Source: Acidobacteriota bacterium
GTDB taxonomy: Bacteria; Actinomycetota; Thermoleophilia; Gaiellales; Gaiellaceae
Direction of reading: 5' to 3'
Length of the DNA stretch: 56,815 bases
Assembly: GCA_028876365.1 (NCBI GenBank)
Contig: JAGWRZ010000130.1
Span: 1-56,815, forward strand
The translations under genes were made by a program, and so were the position numbers. Positions 8,515 through 18,368 of this stretch are shown here, one piece after another. The notes beneath the pieces were generated by a model. It was not told the origin of the DNA and made no database searches. It saw nothing but the letters and a program-made list of their open reading frames with translations. Positions within the stretch are counted from its first letter, which is position 1, and every line of letters begins with the position of its first letter.

Positions 8515-9341
8515 GCGGGCTCGTCGCGTATCCCGGGCCTGCCGGCTCGCATTCCGGCGCGGCCGCGGCGACGCTGCACCCGAGTGCGGAGCTCCACGCC
8601 GTCGGAGGCTTCCGTGCGGTCGCCGACGCGGTCGCGCGCGCCGAGGTCGAGCAGGGCGTCCTCCCGATCGAGAGCTCTCTCGCGGGCGCGGTGCCGGAGA
8701 CGCACGACCTGCTGCACGAACGTGCGCTGTCGATCGTCGCCGAGGCGGTGCTGCCGATCCGGCATTGCCTGCTCGCCGCGGCCGAGATGCCGCTGGAGGA
8801 GATCCGCATCGTGCGCTCGCATCCGACTGCGCTCGAGCAGTGCCGGACGCTGCTCGACGCGCTGCCGAACGCGGCGGTCGTTCCCTCGTCGACGACCGCC
8901 GACGCGGCGCGGGAGACGGCCGAGTCCCGCGATCGCGCCTGCGCGGCGATCGCCGGGCCGGAGGCGGCGGGGCTGTACGGGCTCGTGACGCTGCGCGACG
9001 ACGTCGGAGACGGGCCGGCCTTCACCCGGTTCGTCTCGGTTGCGCCGTTCACGTGGCTCGGCGCGGAGCGTGACGGCGCGCGGACGGCGTTCACGTTCGT
9101 CACCGATCACCGTCCGGGTGCCCTGCACGCGGCGATCGCGCCGTTCGCAGAGGCAGGGCTGGACCTCGTACGCCTCGTGTCGCGTCCGTTGCCGGCGACG
9201 CCGTGGAGCTATCGCTTCGATGCCGTCGTCGCCGGCCATCCGCTCGATCCCGTCGTGCGCGGCGCGCTCGACGAGATGGCCGGGGTGACGCGCTCGCGGC
9301 GCATCGTCGGCGTCTACGAAGCCGCGAGGGTCGTGTCATGA
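8511..9341 (+). CDS. pheA: Prephenate dehydratase
   Basis: VAYPGPAGSHSGAAAATLHP; GVLPIESSLAGAVPETHDLL; C-terminal ACT domain (DHRPGALHAAIAPFAEAGLDLVRLVSRP). Confidence 0.92.
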   Translation: MSGLVAYPGPAGSHSGAAAATLHPSAELHAVGGFRAVADAVARAEVEQGVLPIESSLAGAVPETHDLLHERALSIVAEAVLPIRHCLLAAAEMPLEEIRIVRSHPTALEQCRTLLDALPNAAVVPSSTTADAARETAESRDRACAAIAGPEAAGLYGLVTLRDDVGDGPAFTRFVSVAPFTWLGAERDGARTAFTFVTDHRPGALHAAIAPFAEAGLDLVRLVSRPLPATPWSYRFDAVVAGHPLDPVVRGALDEMAGVTRSRRIVGVYEAARVVS

Positions 9342-9625
9342 GCGGGATCTCCACGAACACGGAGCCGTTCGTCAAGGACGTGCGGCGCGAGATCTCCGAC
9401 GTCGACTCGCAGCTCGTCGCGCTCGTGAACAAGCGGCTGAAGCTCGTCGCGAAGCTGAAGCGGTACAAGGAGGAGCACGGGATCGGCTTCGTCGACCTCG
9501 CGCGCGAGGAGTGGATGCTGCAGTACCTCCAGCGCGCGAACCGCGGGCCGCTCTCGGCGGAGGGGCTCGCGGAGCTCTACCACGAGCTCCTCGACCTGAC
9601 GAAGCGCGAGGTCGCTAGAGGATGA
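9338..9625 (+). CDS. Chorismate mutase (AroQ class)
   Basis: VRREISDVDSQLVALVNKRLKLVAKLKRYKEEHG; ATGA overlap with pheA. Confidence 0.85.
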   Translation: MSGISTNTEPFVKDVRREISDVDSQLVALVNKRLKLVAKLKRYKEEHGIGFVDLAREEWMLQYLQRANRGPLSAEGLAELYHELLDLTKREVARG

Positions 9626-10154
9626 ACGGGATGAGCATTTTCGTCGAGCGTCTGTACGCCGGGTAGCCCTCCGGGAACCGCTCGGTCAGGAAGCGCTCCT
9701 CGACGGCAGCGCTGTAGACGAAGTAGGCGCCGCCGAGGGCGACGGCGACGAGCCACCACCAGCTGAGCGCGACGGCGGTGCCGGCGCCCGCGGCGAGGAT
9801 GCCCGAGTAGATGGGGTGGCGGACGAGGCGGTAGGGCCCGCTCGTCACGAGCTCCGGGTCGTCCTTCTGCATCATCGGCGTGCCCCAGTTGCGTCCGATG
9901 CTCAGGCGCGCCCAGACGGCGAAGAGGAGTCCGGCCGCAAAGAGGGCGAGCCCGGCCGCCTCACGCGCGGGGTCGCTCGTGAGCCCGTGCCCACGAAACG
10001 CGCCGGCGCGGATGAGGATGACGACGAGGACGATGAGCCCCGCTCGGATACGGGCCTCCCGCCCCCACCTGATGCGGCCCCGCTTCATCGAGAAGGCCGC
10101 GACGAGCCAGTAGGCCCAGAACGCCGCCCATCCGACCTCGAAGACGCGCTCCAC
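9615..10154 (-). CDS. Isoprenylcysteine carboxyl methyltransferase (ICMT)-family membrane protein
   Basis: LVTSGPYRLVRHPIYSGILAAGAG and EERFLTERFPEGYPAYRRSTKMLIPFIL typical of the family; start chosen at GTG. Confidence 0.8.
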   Translation of the reverse strand: MERVFEVGWAAFWAYWLVAAFSMKRGRIRWGREARIRAGLIVLVVILIRAGAFRGHGLTSDPAREAAGLALFAAGLLFAVWARLSIGRNWGTPMMQKDDPELVTSGPYRLVRHPIYSGILAAGAGTAVALSWWWLVAVALGGAYFVYSAAVEERFLTERFPEGYPAYRRSTKMLIPFIL

Positions 10155-10249
10155 CCCTCTCACGGCCCGGTCATCGTTCCACGCTCGGCCTCCGGGACGG
10201 GAGCGTCGGTGGAGGCAGGATCCGGGACGTTCGTCCGGAACACGGCATC

Positions 10250-10772
10250 GTGCAGCAGGCTGAGCGCGCCGCGGCCGCACTGGACCCGTTGCGGTATCTG
10301 AAGCGGCACGGCCACGAGCAGGCGAGCGGAGCATTCGGCTCGGGCGGGTTCGGCCGGGTGGCCGAGGCAACCGCCCGCTTCTTCGGTACGCCCGGGTACA
10401 TCATCGGCCAGACGCTCGTGGCTCATCGGCCAGACGCTCGTGGTCGCGACGTGGGTCGCGATCAACACCGGCGCACTCCTGAATCTCGTTCACTTCGACC
10501 GCTATCCGTACATCCTGCTCAATCTCGCGTTCTCGCTCCAGGCGGCGTACGCGGCGCCCCTCATCCTGCTCGCTCAAACCCGTCAAGCAGACCGGGACAA
10601 GGTCCACGCCGAAGCGGACGCGAAGCATCGCGAGGATCTCGCGCGAGAGCAACTGCAGCGGGCGGCCGATCTCAAGACGCTCCTCGAGCTCAACACCGAG
10701 GTCACGCGCAAGGTCGACAAGCCCACCCCCGAGATCCACGCTGCCACCTGCGACCCGCCGCCGACGGCGTAG
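10250..10772 (+). pseudogene. DUF1003-family membrane protein gene disrupted by 22-bp tandem duplication (frameshift)
   Basis: First frame ...FGRVAEATARFFGTPGYIIGQTLV; second frame VVATWVAINTGALLNLVHFDRYPYILLNLAFSLQAAYAAPLILLAQTRQADRDK; removing one repeat unit restores a continuous frame. Confidence 0.75.
10401..10444 (+). repeat. 22-bp tandem duplication
   Basis: TCATCGGCCAGACGCTCGTGGC followed directly by TCATCGGCCAGACGCTCGTGGT. Confidence 0.97.
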
Positions 10773-10820
10773 GACCGTACGCGCTCGGCGAGGCGCGCGG
10801 TTCGTGCAACGCTGTACGGC

Positions 10821-11537
10821 ATGGGTGGATCACGCGCGCTCCTCGCGGTTTCGGCGGCGGTCGCGTGCGCCCTCGCCGCCGCCGGCTCCGCCGGCGCGGC
10901 CGGCCGTCAGACCGGGGGATACGTGACCAACGGACACGACTACGACTTCGCCCTCGTCAACTCGGGGACGATCGCGTGGAGCTCGTTCTATCTCGTCGCC
11001 CCGGCCGGGGTGACCTTCCTCGGTGGGACGACGGGCAACGAGGCGTCGGCAGTCTGCGCCGTTGGTCCGTCGAGCACGATCACGTGCGGCCCGCTGTCGC
11101 CGAGCACGGTTCCGCCCCTGGCCGGCGTCAGCTTCGTGGCCACGACGGCGTCGGCCGCGGTCTGCGGCCCCACGTTCGCGCTGTTCGTCTCGACCGACGG
11201 CGCGACATACGTCGATGCAGGCGACCTCGGCGCCGCGCCCGCGTGCGGGAGGCAGGCGCCGCGCGCGCTCGGGCGGCCGTCCATCCTCGGCGTCCCGAAG
11301 GTCGGGGCGATCGTACGCGTGGGATCCGTGCGCTGGAGCGCACCGCCCTCCCACGTGTCCTACCGCTGGGAGCGGTGCACGGTCACGCGCTGCGTCACGA
11401 TCACCGGCGCGGCCGGGCCGTCGCTTCGGCTCACGCGTGCGGACGCGCGCCGCGCCGTCCGGGCGGTGGTGACGGCGACGGTCGCAGGGGCCCGGGTTCG
11501 CGTCCCGTCGCGCGAACTGGTCGTCCGCGCGGGATGA
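10821..11537 (+). CDS. Secreted hypothetical protein with Ig/CARDB-like and C-terminal beta domains
   Basis: Signal peptide MGGSRALLAVSAAVACALAAAGSAGAAG; conserved Cys pairs; no specific family recognised. Confidence 0.55.
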   Translation: MGGSRALLAVSAAVACALAAAGSAGAAGRQTGGYVTNGHDYDFALVNSGTIAWSSFYLVAPAGVTFLGGTTGNEASAVCAVGPSSTITCGPLSPSTVPPLAGVSFVATTASAAVCGPTFALFVSTDGATYVDAGDLGAAPACGRQAPRALGRPSILGVPKVGAIVRVGSVRWSAPPSHVSYRWERCTVTRCVTITGAAGPSLRLTRADARRAVRAVVTATVAGARVRVPSRELVVRAG

Positions 11538-11554
11538 GGCCGGCGTGGGGGCGG

Positions 11555-11917
11555 CTAATAGCTGAAGACGGTCGTGTCGTCGCCCGCCCACTCCCACATC
11601 GGCGTCGCGCCGGCGATCTTCACGTTCGACACCTTCTCGCTCTCGTCGAGCCCGCGCGCACTCACGCAGATGGGGCATAGCCACAACTCGCCTCCGCCTT
11701 CGGCGAACTGCTGAAACAGTCGCTCGAGCGGCGGGCACCCGTTGCACGCGGTTCCCGCGGCCTCGCCCGGGAGGCCCAGCCGAACCGCATCTTTCGTCGC
11801 CCAGATCACGACCTGCTTGCCCTTGTCGAGCGCAGCGGTCGCGACGAGGAACGCGACGGTCACCCGCTCTGGATCCTCGAGCCCGGTCGCGAGATTGACG
11901 AGCACCTTCTCGGCCAC
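11555..11917 (-). CDS. DsrE-family protein
   Basis: EKVLVNLATGLEDPERVTVAFLVATAALDKGKQVVIWATKDAVRLG...LERLFQQFAEGGGELWLCPICVSARGL; SD AGGAG before GTG. Confidence 0.8.
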   Translation of the reverse strand: MAEKVLVNLATGLEDPERVTVAFLVATAALDKGKQVVIWATKDAVRLGLPGEAAGTACNGCPPLERLFQQFAEGGGELWLCPICVSARGLDESEKVSNVKIAGATPMWEWAGDDTTVFSY

Positions 11918-11961
11918 CTTTCGCTCCTTTCGACGGCGTTGGATGCGCGAGCGTCCCACGA

Positions 11962-12194
11962 GCGTCGCCGTCCCGTCAACCGATCCAGGGTCACGACGGC
12001 TTCACCGAACACGCACGGTCCCGTGACGGGGACTGTCCCCGCTAGGCCCTCTAGGACGGGTGCGCCGCTTCGTAGCGCGGGCGTCCCCGTCCCGTCAACC
12101 GGTCCAGGGTCACGACGGCTTCACCGAACACGCACGGTCCCGTGACGGGGACTGTCCCCGCTAGGCCCTCTAGGACGGGTGCGCCGCTTCGTAG
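11962..12194. repeat. Tandem duplication with 119-bp period including the leuD 3' end
   Basis: Copy 1 from 11962, copy 2 from 12081, 2 mismatches over the ~114 aligned bases; both carry the reverse complement of YEAAHPS-stop. Confidence 0.95.
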
Positions 12195-12712
12195 GCGGCG
12201 ATCGCCGCCTCGTCGCGGAGGGTCAAGGCGATCTCGTCGAGGCCGCCGAGCAGGCAGTCGCGGGTGAAGTCGTCGATCGCGAACGGGAAGCCGCCCGCGG
12301 TCTTCTCCTCCAGGTCGACCGTGATCTCCTCGCCCGCCCGCGCGCGATCCATCAGCTCGCGGACCTGGTGCTCGGGCAGCTGCACCGGCAGCAACCCGGT
12401 CTTCAGCGCGTTCTGCCGGAAGATGTCGCCGTAGGACGGTGCGACGATCGCCTCGAAGCCGTAGTCCTCGAGAGCCCACGGCGCATGCTCGCGCGAGGAG
12501 CCGCAGCCGAAGTTCCGCCCCGCCAGCAGGATCTTCCCCTCCTGATGATTCAGCTCGAAGTCGGGATCCTTGCGCCAGTCGAAGAAGAGGAACTCGCCGA
12601 ACCCGCTCCGCTCGATCCGCTTCAGGAACTGCTTCGGGATGATCTGGTCGGTGTCGACGTCCGGCCGGTCGAGCACGACCCCGCGCGAGGTCACCTTGCG
12701 GAAGCTCTTCAT
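12170..12712 (-). CDS. leuD: 3-isopropylmalate dehydratase small subunit
   Basis: [59 protein letters not shown]. Confidence 0.96.
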   Translation of the reverse strand: MKSFRKVTSRGVVLDRPDVDTDQIIPKQFLKRIERSGFGEFLFFDWRKDPDFELNHQEGKILLAGRNFGCGSSREHAPWALEDYGFEAIVAPSYGDIFRQNALKTGLLPVQLPEHQVRELMDRARAGEEITVDLEEKTAGGFPFAIDDFTRDCLLGGLDEIALTLRDEAAIAAYEAAHPS

Positions 12713-14049
12713 GCCGGCACCGCGAAGCGGCCCTCGAGCGCAGTCGCGGCCGCCACCTCCGGCGACACGAGATGCGTTCGGCCGCCTGCGCCCTGGCGCC
12801 CCTCGAAGTTCCGGTTCGATGTCGACGCGCAGCGCTCGCCCGGAGCGAGCACGTCGGGATTCATGCCGAGGCACATCGAGCAGCCGGCGCGACGCCACTC
12901 GAATCCTGCGGCCGCGAACACCTGGTCCAGGCCCTCCGCCTCCGCCTGCGCCTTCACGCGCGCGGACCCGGGAACGACCATCGCGCGGACGCTCGGATGC
13001 ACGTGCCGTCCCCGAACGACCGCGGCCGCGGCGCGCAGGTCCTCGATGCGCGAGTTCGTGCACGACCCGATGAAGACGCGGTCGACGCGAATCTCGCGGA
13101 TCGGCGTCCCGGGCTCCAATCCCATGTACGTCAGCGCGCGCTCTGCCGCCTCGTCCGCCGGCTCGGGAACGACGTCGTCGATGGACGCGACCATCCCCGG
13201 ATTCGTCCCCCAGGTCACCTGCGGCTTGACCGCGGTGACGTCGATGACGACCTCGCGGTCGAACGTCGCGTCCGCATCCGTCGGCAGATCGCGCCAGGCG
13301 TCGTCGACGTCGACCCCGCGCTCGCGCAGATACGCGAACGTCGTCTCGTCCGGCGCGATCATCCCGGCGCGCGCGCCCGCCTCGATCGACATGTTGCAGA
13401 TCGTCATCCGCCCTTCCATCGAGAGCGACTCGATGGCAGGCCCGGCGTACTCGACGACGTGACCGACGCCGCCGTCGACGCCGATGGCGCCGATCGCGGC
13501 GAGCACGAGATCCTTGGCCGTGACGCCCGGAGGGCGCTCGCCCTCGAAGCGGATGCGGAGGGTACGCGGCCGCCGCTGCGCGAGCGTCTGCGTCGCGAGC
13601 ACGTGCTCGACCTCGGATGTGCCGATGCCGAACGCGAGCGCGCCGAACGCGCCGTGGGTCGACGTGTGCGAGTCGCCGCAAACGATCGTCATTCCGGGGC
13701 GCGTCAGCCCGAGCTCGGGGCCGATGACGTGGACGATCCCCTCGCGGCCGCTTCCGGTCGCGTGCAGCGGCACGTCGAACTCGTCGCAGTTGCGCGCGAG
13801 CGTCTCCAGTTGCTGCTCCGAGAGCGGATCGACGGGCGTGTCGTCGCCGGTCGGGACGTTGTGGTCCATCGTCGCGACGGTGAGATCGGGCCGGCGCACC
13901 GTGCGGCCCGCCGACCGCAGCCCCTCGAAGGCCTGCGGCGAGGTCACCTCATGGACGAGATGGAGGTCCACGTAGAGCAGGTCGGGACGTCCCTCCCCGC
14001 TCGCGACGACGTGCCGCTCCCACACCTTCTCGAAGAGGGTCCGTCCCAT
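12709..14049 (-). CDS. leuC: 3-isopropylmalate dehydratase large subunit
   Basis: [64 protein letters not shown]. Confidence 0.96.
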   Translation of the reverse strand: MGRTLFEKVWERHVVASGEGRPDLLYVDLHLVHEVTSPQAFEGLRSAGRTVRRPDLTVATMDHNVPTGDDTPVDPLSEQQLETLARNCDEFDVPLHATGSGREGIVHVIGPELGLTRPGMTIVCGDSHTSTHGAFGALAFGIGTSEVEHVLATQTLAQRRPRTLRIRFEGERPPGVTAKDLVLAAIGAIGVDGGVGHVVEYAGPAIESLSMEGRMTICNMSIEAGARAGMIAPDETTFAYLRERGVDVDDAWRDLPTDADATFDREVVIDVTAVKPQVTWGTNPGMVASIDDVVPEPADEAAERALTYMGLEPGTPIREIRVDRVFIGSCTNSRIEDLRAAAAVVRGRHVHPSVRAMVVPGSARVKAQAEAEGLDQVFAAAGFEWRRAGCSMCLGMNPDVLAPGERCASTSNRNFEGRQGAGGRTHLVSPEVAAATALEGRFAVPA

Positions 14050-14128
14050 TGTCCGAGGCTAGCCCATCGCCGTCCTGGCACCAACCGTTTGTCCGGTTTT
14101 GCAGGCACCTTCGTGCGAGGCTTGACCG

Positions 14129-16420
14129 ATGGAGCCCGTCCGCCGCGACGTTCGCCTGCTCGGCGACCTCCTCGGCCGCATGCTCGTGGAGCAGGAGGAC
14201 GCGTCGCTCCTCGCCGATGTCGAGCACGTCCGCGCGCTCGCGCGCGCCGCCCGTGGCGGTGCGGGCGGGGAGGAGCTGCGGGCAGCCGTCGACGCGCTGC
14301 CGCTCGAGCGCCAGGCGGGCGTCCTCCGCGCCTTCGCGCTCTACTTCCAGCTCGCGAACGTCGCCGAGCAGCACAACCGCATCCGGCGACTTCGCGACTA
14401 CGCGCGCGAGGGCCGCGTCTCCGGCGAGTCGCTCGCAGCCGCGCTCGACGAGGTCGCAGACGAGCAGCCGGTCGACGTGGCGCTGAAGCTCGTGCTGACC
14501 GCGCACCCGACCGAGGCGACACGCCGCACGGTCCTCGCGGCGCACGTGCGCATCGCCGGCCTGCTCGCCCGGCTCGACGACGGTGACGACGTGACCGACG
14601 CCCTGGCTGCAGAGATCACGATGCTGTGGCAGGCCGACGAGGTGCGGACCCGCCGCCCGCACGTGGAGGACGAGATCCGCAGCGGCCTCTGGTTCTTCGA
14701 GCAGAGCCTCATCGACGCGGCCGAGCGCCTGCTCGCCGACTACCGCCGCCGCCGCCCCGGCCACGCTGCGCCCCTCCGCTTCGGCACCTGGATCGGCGGC
14801 GATGCGGACGGCAATCCGGCGACGACCGCGACGACGCTCGCCGAGGCACGCGACCTCGCCGCGGCGCTTCTGCTCCGGCGCTACCGGGCCGACGTGCGCT
14901 CGCTCGCCGCCGAGTTGGGCGTCTCGTCGCGTCTCAACGCGGTCTCCGAGGAGCTGCTCGACTCGATCGCGCGGGACGAGCACGAGCTCGCCGGGTACGC
15001 CGCCGAGATCGGCGACCAGAACCTCGACGAGCCGTACCGGCGCAAGCTCAGCTTCGTCTGGCGCCGGCTGCAGGACGGCGCGTACGACGCGTTCGCGCAC
15101 GACCTCGCGACGATCGACCGCAGCCTCCGTGCCAACCGCGGTGCGCGCATCGCGGACGGATCCCTCGCCGCGCTGCGTCGCCGGCTCGAGCTCTTCGGCT
15201 TCGACCTCGCCGGGGTCGAGGTGCGTGTGCACGCGCACGACGCCGTCGATCCGGATGCGCGAATCCGCGCATTGCTCGCCGCCGCGGGCGAGACCGTGAT
15301 CGTCTCCGGCGTCGCCTCGGCGGAGGACGTTCGCCGCGTGCAGGCCCTCACACGGGCGCCGAACGTCGTCCCGCTCTTCGAGTCCGTCGAGGCGCTGCGC
15401 GCCGCGCCGGCGATCTACGAGGAGCTGCTCTGCAGGGAGGTGATGGTCGGCTACTCCGACTCGGCGAAGGACGCGGGCTATCTCGCCGCCCAGTGGGAGA
15501 TCCGCTCGGCCCTCGCCGCGCTCACCGAGATCGCACGGCGGCACGACGTGACGCTCACGGTGTTCCACGGGCGCGGCGGCAGCGCGGGCCGCGGCGGCGG
15601 CCCGACGTTCGACGCCATCCTCGCGCAGCCGCATTCGCATCTGAAGATCACCGAGCAGGGCGAGACGATCGCGTTCAAGTACGGGCTCCGCGAGCTGGCT
15701 CACAGAAATCTCGAGGCCGCGCTCGCGGCGACGGTCCTCGCCGCGCACCGCGGCGAGCCCGACGTGGACACGACGCTGCTCGCCTCGCTCGCCGACCGCT
15801 CGCGCGCCGTCTACCGCGCGCTCCTCGACGACGAGCGGCTCGTCGACTTCTTCCGCGCGTTCACCCCCGTGGACGAGCTCGCCCTGCTCAACATCGGCTC
15901 GCGCCCGTCGCGGCGCCCCGAAGACGTCGAGTACCTCGCGTCCCTGCGCGCCATCCCGTGGGTCTTCGCGTGGACGCAGACCCGCTGCCTGCTCCCGGCG
16001 TGGTACGGCTGCGGCGCCGCGTTCGCGGAAGTCGATCTCGCCGACCTGCGCGACCTGTACGCGCGGTGGCCCTTCTTCCGCACGCTCGTCCAGAATCTCG
16101 AGATGACCCTGGCGAAGTCGAGCATGGAGATCGCCGCCGAGTATCTCGAGCTGGTCGGCGACGCGAGCCTGTGGGAGCCGATCGCGGCCGAGCACGCTCG
16201 CACGGTCGCGGCCGTGCTCGAGATCGTGGAGGCGGACGAGCTCCTCGACCGGCATCCGGTCGTGCAGCGCTCGATCCGGCTGCGCAACCCGTATGTCGAC
16301 CCGATGAACGCGATCCAGGTCTCGCTTCTCCGCCGTTATCGCGGCGGCGACGAGGATGCCGTCGCGCCGCTCCTCCGCTCGATCGCCGGCATCGCGGCCG
16401 GCCTGCGGAACACCGGGTGA
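14129..16420 (+). CDS. ppc: Phosphoenolpyruvate carboxylase
   Basis: LVLTAHPTEATRRTVL; FGTWIGGDADGNP; MVGYSDSAKDAGYLAAQW; FHGRGGSAGRGGGPT. Confidence 0.96.
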   Translation: MEPVRRDVRLLGDLLGRMLVEQEDASLLADVEHVRALARAARGGAGGEELRAAVDALPLERQAGVLRAFALYFQLANVAEQHNRIRRLRDYAREGRVSGESLAAALDEVADEQPVDVALKLVLTAHPTEATRRTVLAAHVRIAGLLARLDDGDDVTDALAAEITMLWQADEVRTRRPHVEDEIRSGLWFFEQSLIDAAERLLADYRRRRPGHAAPLRFGTWIGGDADGNPATTATTLAEARDLAAALLLRRYRADVRSLAAELGVSSRLNAVSEELLDSIARDEHELAGYAAEIGDQNLDEPYRRKLSFVWRRLQDGAYDAFAHDLATIDRSLRANRGARIADGSLAALRRRLELFGFDLAGVEVRVHAHDAVDPDARIRALLAAAGETVIVSGVASAEDVRRVQALTRAPNVVPLFESVEALRAAPAIYEELLCREVMVGYSDSAKDAGYLAAQWEIRSALAALTEIARRHDVTLTVFHGRGGSAGRGGGPTFDAILAQPHSHLKITEQGETIAFKYGLRELAHRNLEAALAATVLAAHRGEPDVDTTLLASLADRSRAVYRALLDDERLVDFFRAFTPVDELALLNIGSRPSRRPEDVEYLASLRAIPWVFAWTQTRCLLPAWYGCGAAFAEVDLADLRDLYARWPFFRTLVQNLEMTLAKSSMEIAAEYLELVGDASLWEPIAAEHARTVAAVLEIVEADELLDRHPVVQRSIRLRNPYVDPMNAIQVSLLRRYRGGDEDAVAPLLRSIAGIAAGLRNTG

Positions 16421-16427
16421 GCGCTGC

Positions 16428-17579
16428 ATGACGCAGTTCCGCCGTGTCGACGCGCTCCCGCCGTACGCGTTCGCCGAGGTCGAGCGGCTGAAGCTCGAGC
16501 TTCGGCGCGCCGGCGAGGACGTCATCGATCTCGGCTTTGGCAACCCGGACGTGCCGCCGCCCGGGGCCGCGATCGAGAAGCTGCGCGAGGCCGCCCTCAT
16601 CGCGCGCAATCACCGCTACTCGTCGAGTCGCGGCCTGCCGAACCTGCGCGCGGCGGTGTGCGAGCTCTACCGCGACCGCTTCGGCGTCGAGCTCGACCCG
16701 GAGACGGAGGCGACGCTCGCGCTCGGCGCCAAGGAGGGGCTCGTCCACCTGCTGTGGGTGCTGCTCGGGCCGGGCGACGCCGCGCTCGTGCCGAGCCCCA
16801 GCTACCCGATCCATCTGTTCGCGCCAGGCTTCGCAGGCGCGACCGTGCAGCGGGTGCCCGCGCTCGACTACGCCGCCGCCGTGCGCGAGGCATGGGAGGC
16901 CTCGCAGCCGAAGCCGCGTGTCCTGCTCTGCTCGTTCCCGCACAACCCGACCACCGCGACGGCGGAGCTCGAGGAGATGCAGCTGCTCGTCGACTTCGCC
17001 CGCGAACGCGACATGGTGCTCGTGCACGACTTCGCCTATGCCGATCTCGCCTTCGACGGCTACCGGCCGCCGTCGATCTTCGAGGCGGACGGAGCGCGCG
17101 AGGTCGCGGTCGAGCTGTACTCGCTGACGAAAGGATTCTCGCTCGCCGGCTGGCGCGTCGCGTTCGTCCTCGGGCGGGCAGACGTCGTCGGCGCGCTCGC
17201 GCGGCTCAAGTCGTATCTCGACTACGGGAGCTTCCAGCCGCTGCAGATCGCGGCCACCGTCGCGCTGCGCGAGGCGCGGGAGCAACCCGCCCTCGCCGCG
17301 TCGATCTACGAGGGCCGGCGAAACGCCCTCTGCGACGGGCTCGCCCGTGCGGGCTGGGCGGTCGAGCGACCGCGGGCGACGATGTTCGTCTGGGCGCGCA
17401 ACCCGACCGCCGAGCCGTCGCACGAGCTCGCGCTACGCCTGCTCCGCGACGCCCACGTCGCGGTCAGCCCGGGCAGCGGCTTCGGGGCGGACGGCGAGGG
17501 GTTCGTCCGGTTCGCGCTCGTCGAGAACGAGCAGCGCATCTCCCAGGCGGTGCGCGGGATTCGGCGGGCGCTCTCGTAG
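16428..17579 (+). CDS. Class I/II PLP aminotransferase (alanine/LL-DAP aminotransferase-like)
   Basis: VIDLGFGNPDVPPP; HRYSSSRGLPNLRAAV; SLTKGFSLAGWRVAFVLG. Confidence 0.88.
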   Translation: MTQFRRVDALPPYAFAEVERLKLELRRAGEDVIDLGFGNPDVPPPGAAIEKLREAALIARNHRYSSSRGLPNLRAAVCELYRDRFGVELDPETEATLALGAKEGLVHLLWVLLGPGDAALVPSPSYPIHLFAPGFAGATVQRVPALDYAAAVREAWEASQPKPRVLLCSFPHNPTTATAELEEMQLLVDFARERDMVLVHDFAYADLAFDGYRPPSIFEADGAREVAVELYSLTKGFSLAGWRVAFVLGRADVVGALARLKSYLDYGSFQPLQIAATVALREAREQPALAASIYEGRRNALCDGLARAGWAVERPRATMFVWARNPTAEPSHELALRLLRDAHVAVSPGSGFGADGEGFVRFALVENEQRISQAVRGIRRALS

Positions 17580-17648
17580 CTCGGCGCCCCGAGGGCTTCC
17601 CGGGCGCCCCTATGGTCGAGTGGCCGGGCGCCGATACATAGTTCAGTC

Positions 17649-18368
17649 GTGGACACGCTCGTCCCGCCCCAGCTGCCCCTGTCCGCCGGCGAGCTCGCCG
17701 CCCTCGGCCGTGCGGCGGGCATCCCGCTTTCGTCGTACCGCCGCGCGCATGTCGAGCGCTGCGCCGAGCGGGCGGTCGTCCGCACCGGTTGCGTCGGGCC
17801 GTTCGATCTCGCCGAGCGCCTCGCACGCGACGCGCGAGCGAGAGTCGCGTTCCGCCGGTCCCTCCTCGTGCCCGTCACGCGCATGTTTCGCGACGCGCAC
17901 GAGTTCGAGGCGCTCGAGACGGATCTCCTTCCCGGTCTCCTGCGCGACCGCGGACGGATCTCGATGTGGTCGGCGGGCTGCGCGACCGGCGAGGAGCTGC
18001 GGAGCGTGGCCGTTCTCCTCGAACGGCTCGGTGTGCTCGAAGGCTCGTATCTCCTCGGCACCGACGTGCTCGAGGATGTGATCGACGCCGCTCGGGCCGC
18101 CGCGCCCGCCGGCGGGGCCGTCGTCCGCTTCGAGCGTCGCGACCTTCTGCTCGACGACGCCCCGTCGCGCGGTTTCGATCTCGTGCTCTGCCGCAACGTC
18201 GGCATCTATTTCGAGCCGTCCGCCCAGGCGCACGTGCACGGGAAGCTCGCGTCCGTCCTGACCCGGGGCGGCCTGCTCATGCTCGGGCGAAGCGAGACGC
18301 TGCTCCGGCCCGAGACATTCGGGCTCGAGCAGGTGGGTAGGCACGTCTTCCGAAAGGCGAGGACGTGA
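17649..18368 (+). CDS. CheR-like SAM-dependent methyltransferase (divergent)
   Basis: VPVTRMFRDAHEFEAL; ISMWSAGCATGEE; DLVLCRNVGIYFEPSAQ; GGLLMLGRSETL. Confidence 0.82.
   Translation: MDTLVPPQLPLSAGELAALGRAAGIPLSSYRRAHVERCAERAVVRTGCVGPFDLAERLARDARARVAFRRSLLVPVTRMFRDAHEFEALETDLLPGLLRDRGRISMWSAGCATGEELRSVAVLLERLGVLEGSYLLGTDVLEDVIDAARAAAPAGGAVVRFERRDLLLDDAPSRGFDLVLCRNVGIYFEPSAQAHVHGKLASVLTRGGLLMLGRSETLLRPETFGLEQVGRHVFRKART

Noticed and set aside
10250-11680. 476-aa plus-strand ORF 10250..11680
   Set aside because: Only its start matches DUF1003; beyond the 22-bp duplication it is out of frame, so it is a read-through artefact of the frameshift.
12051-12479. Minus-strand ORF 12051..12479 ending YEAAHPS
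   Set aside because: Shadow frame of leuD that reaches the duplicated leuD tail; not an independent gene.
14050-14128. Leu leader peptide upstream of leuC
   Set aside because: The 79-bp divergent region has only a 2-codon ATG-GGC-TAG frame and a weak AACCG/CGGTT dyad; no Leu-rich ORF.
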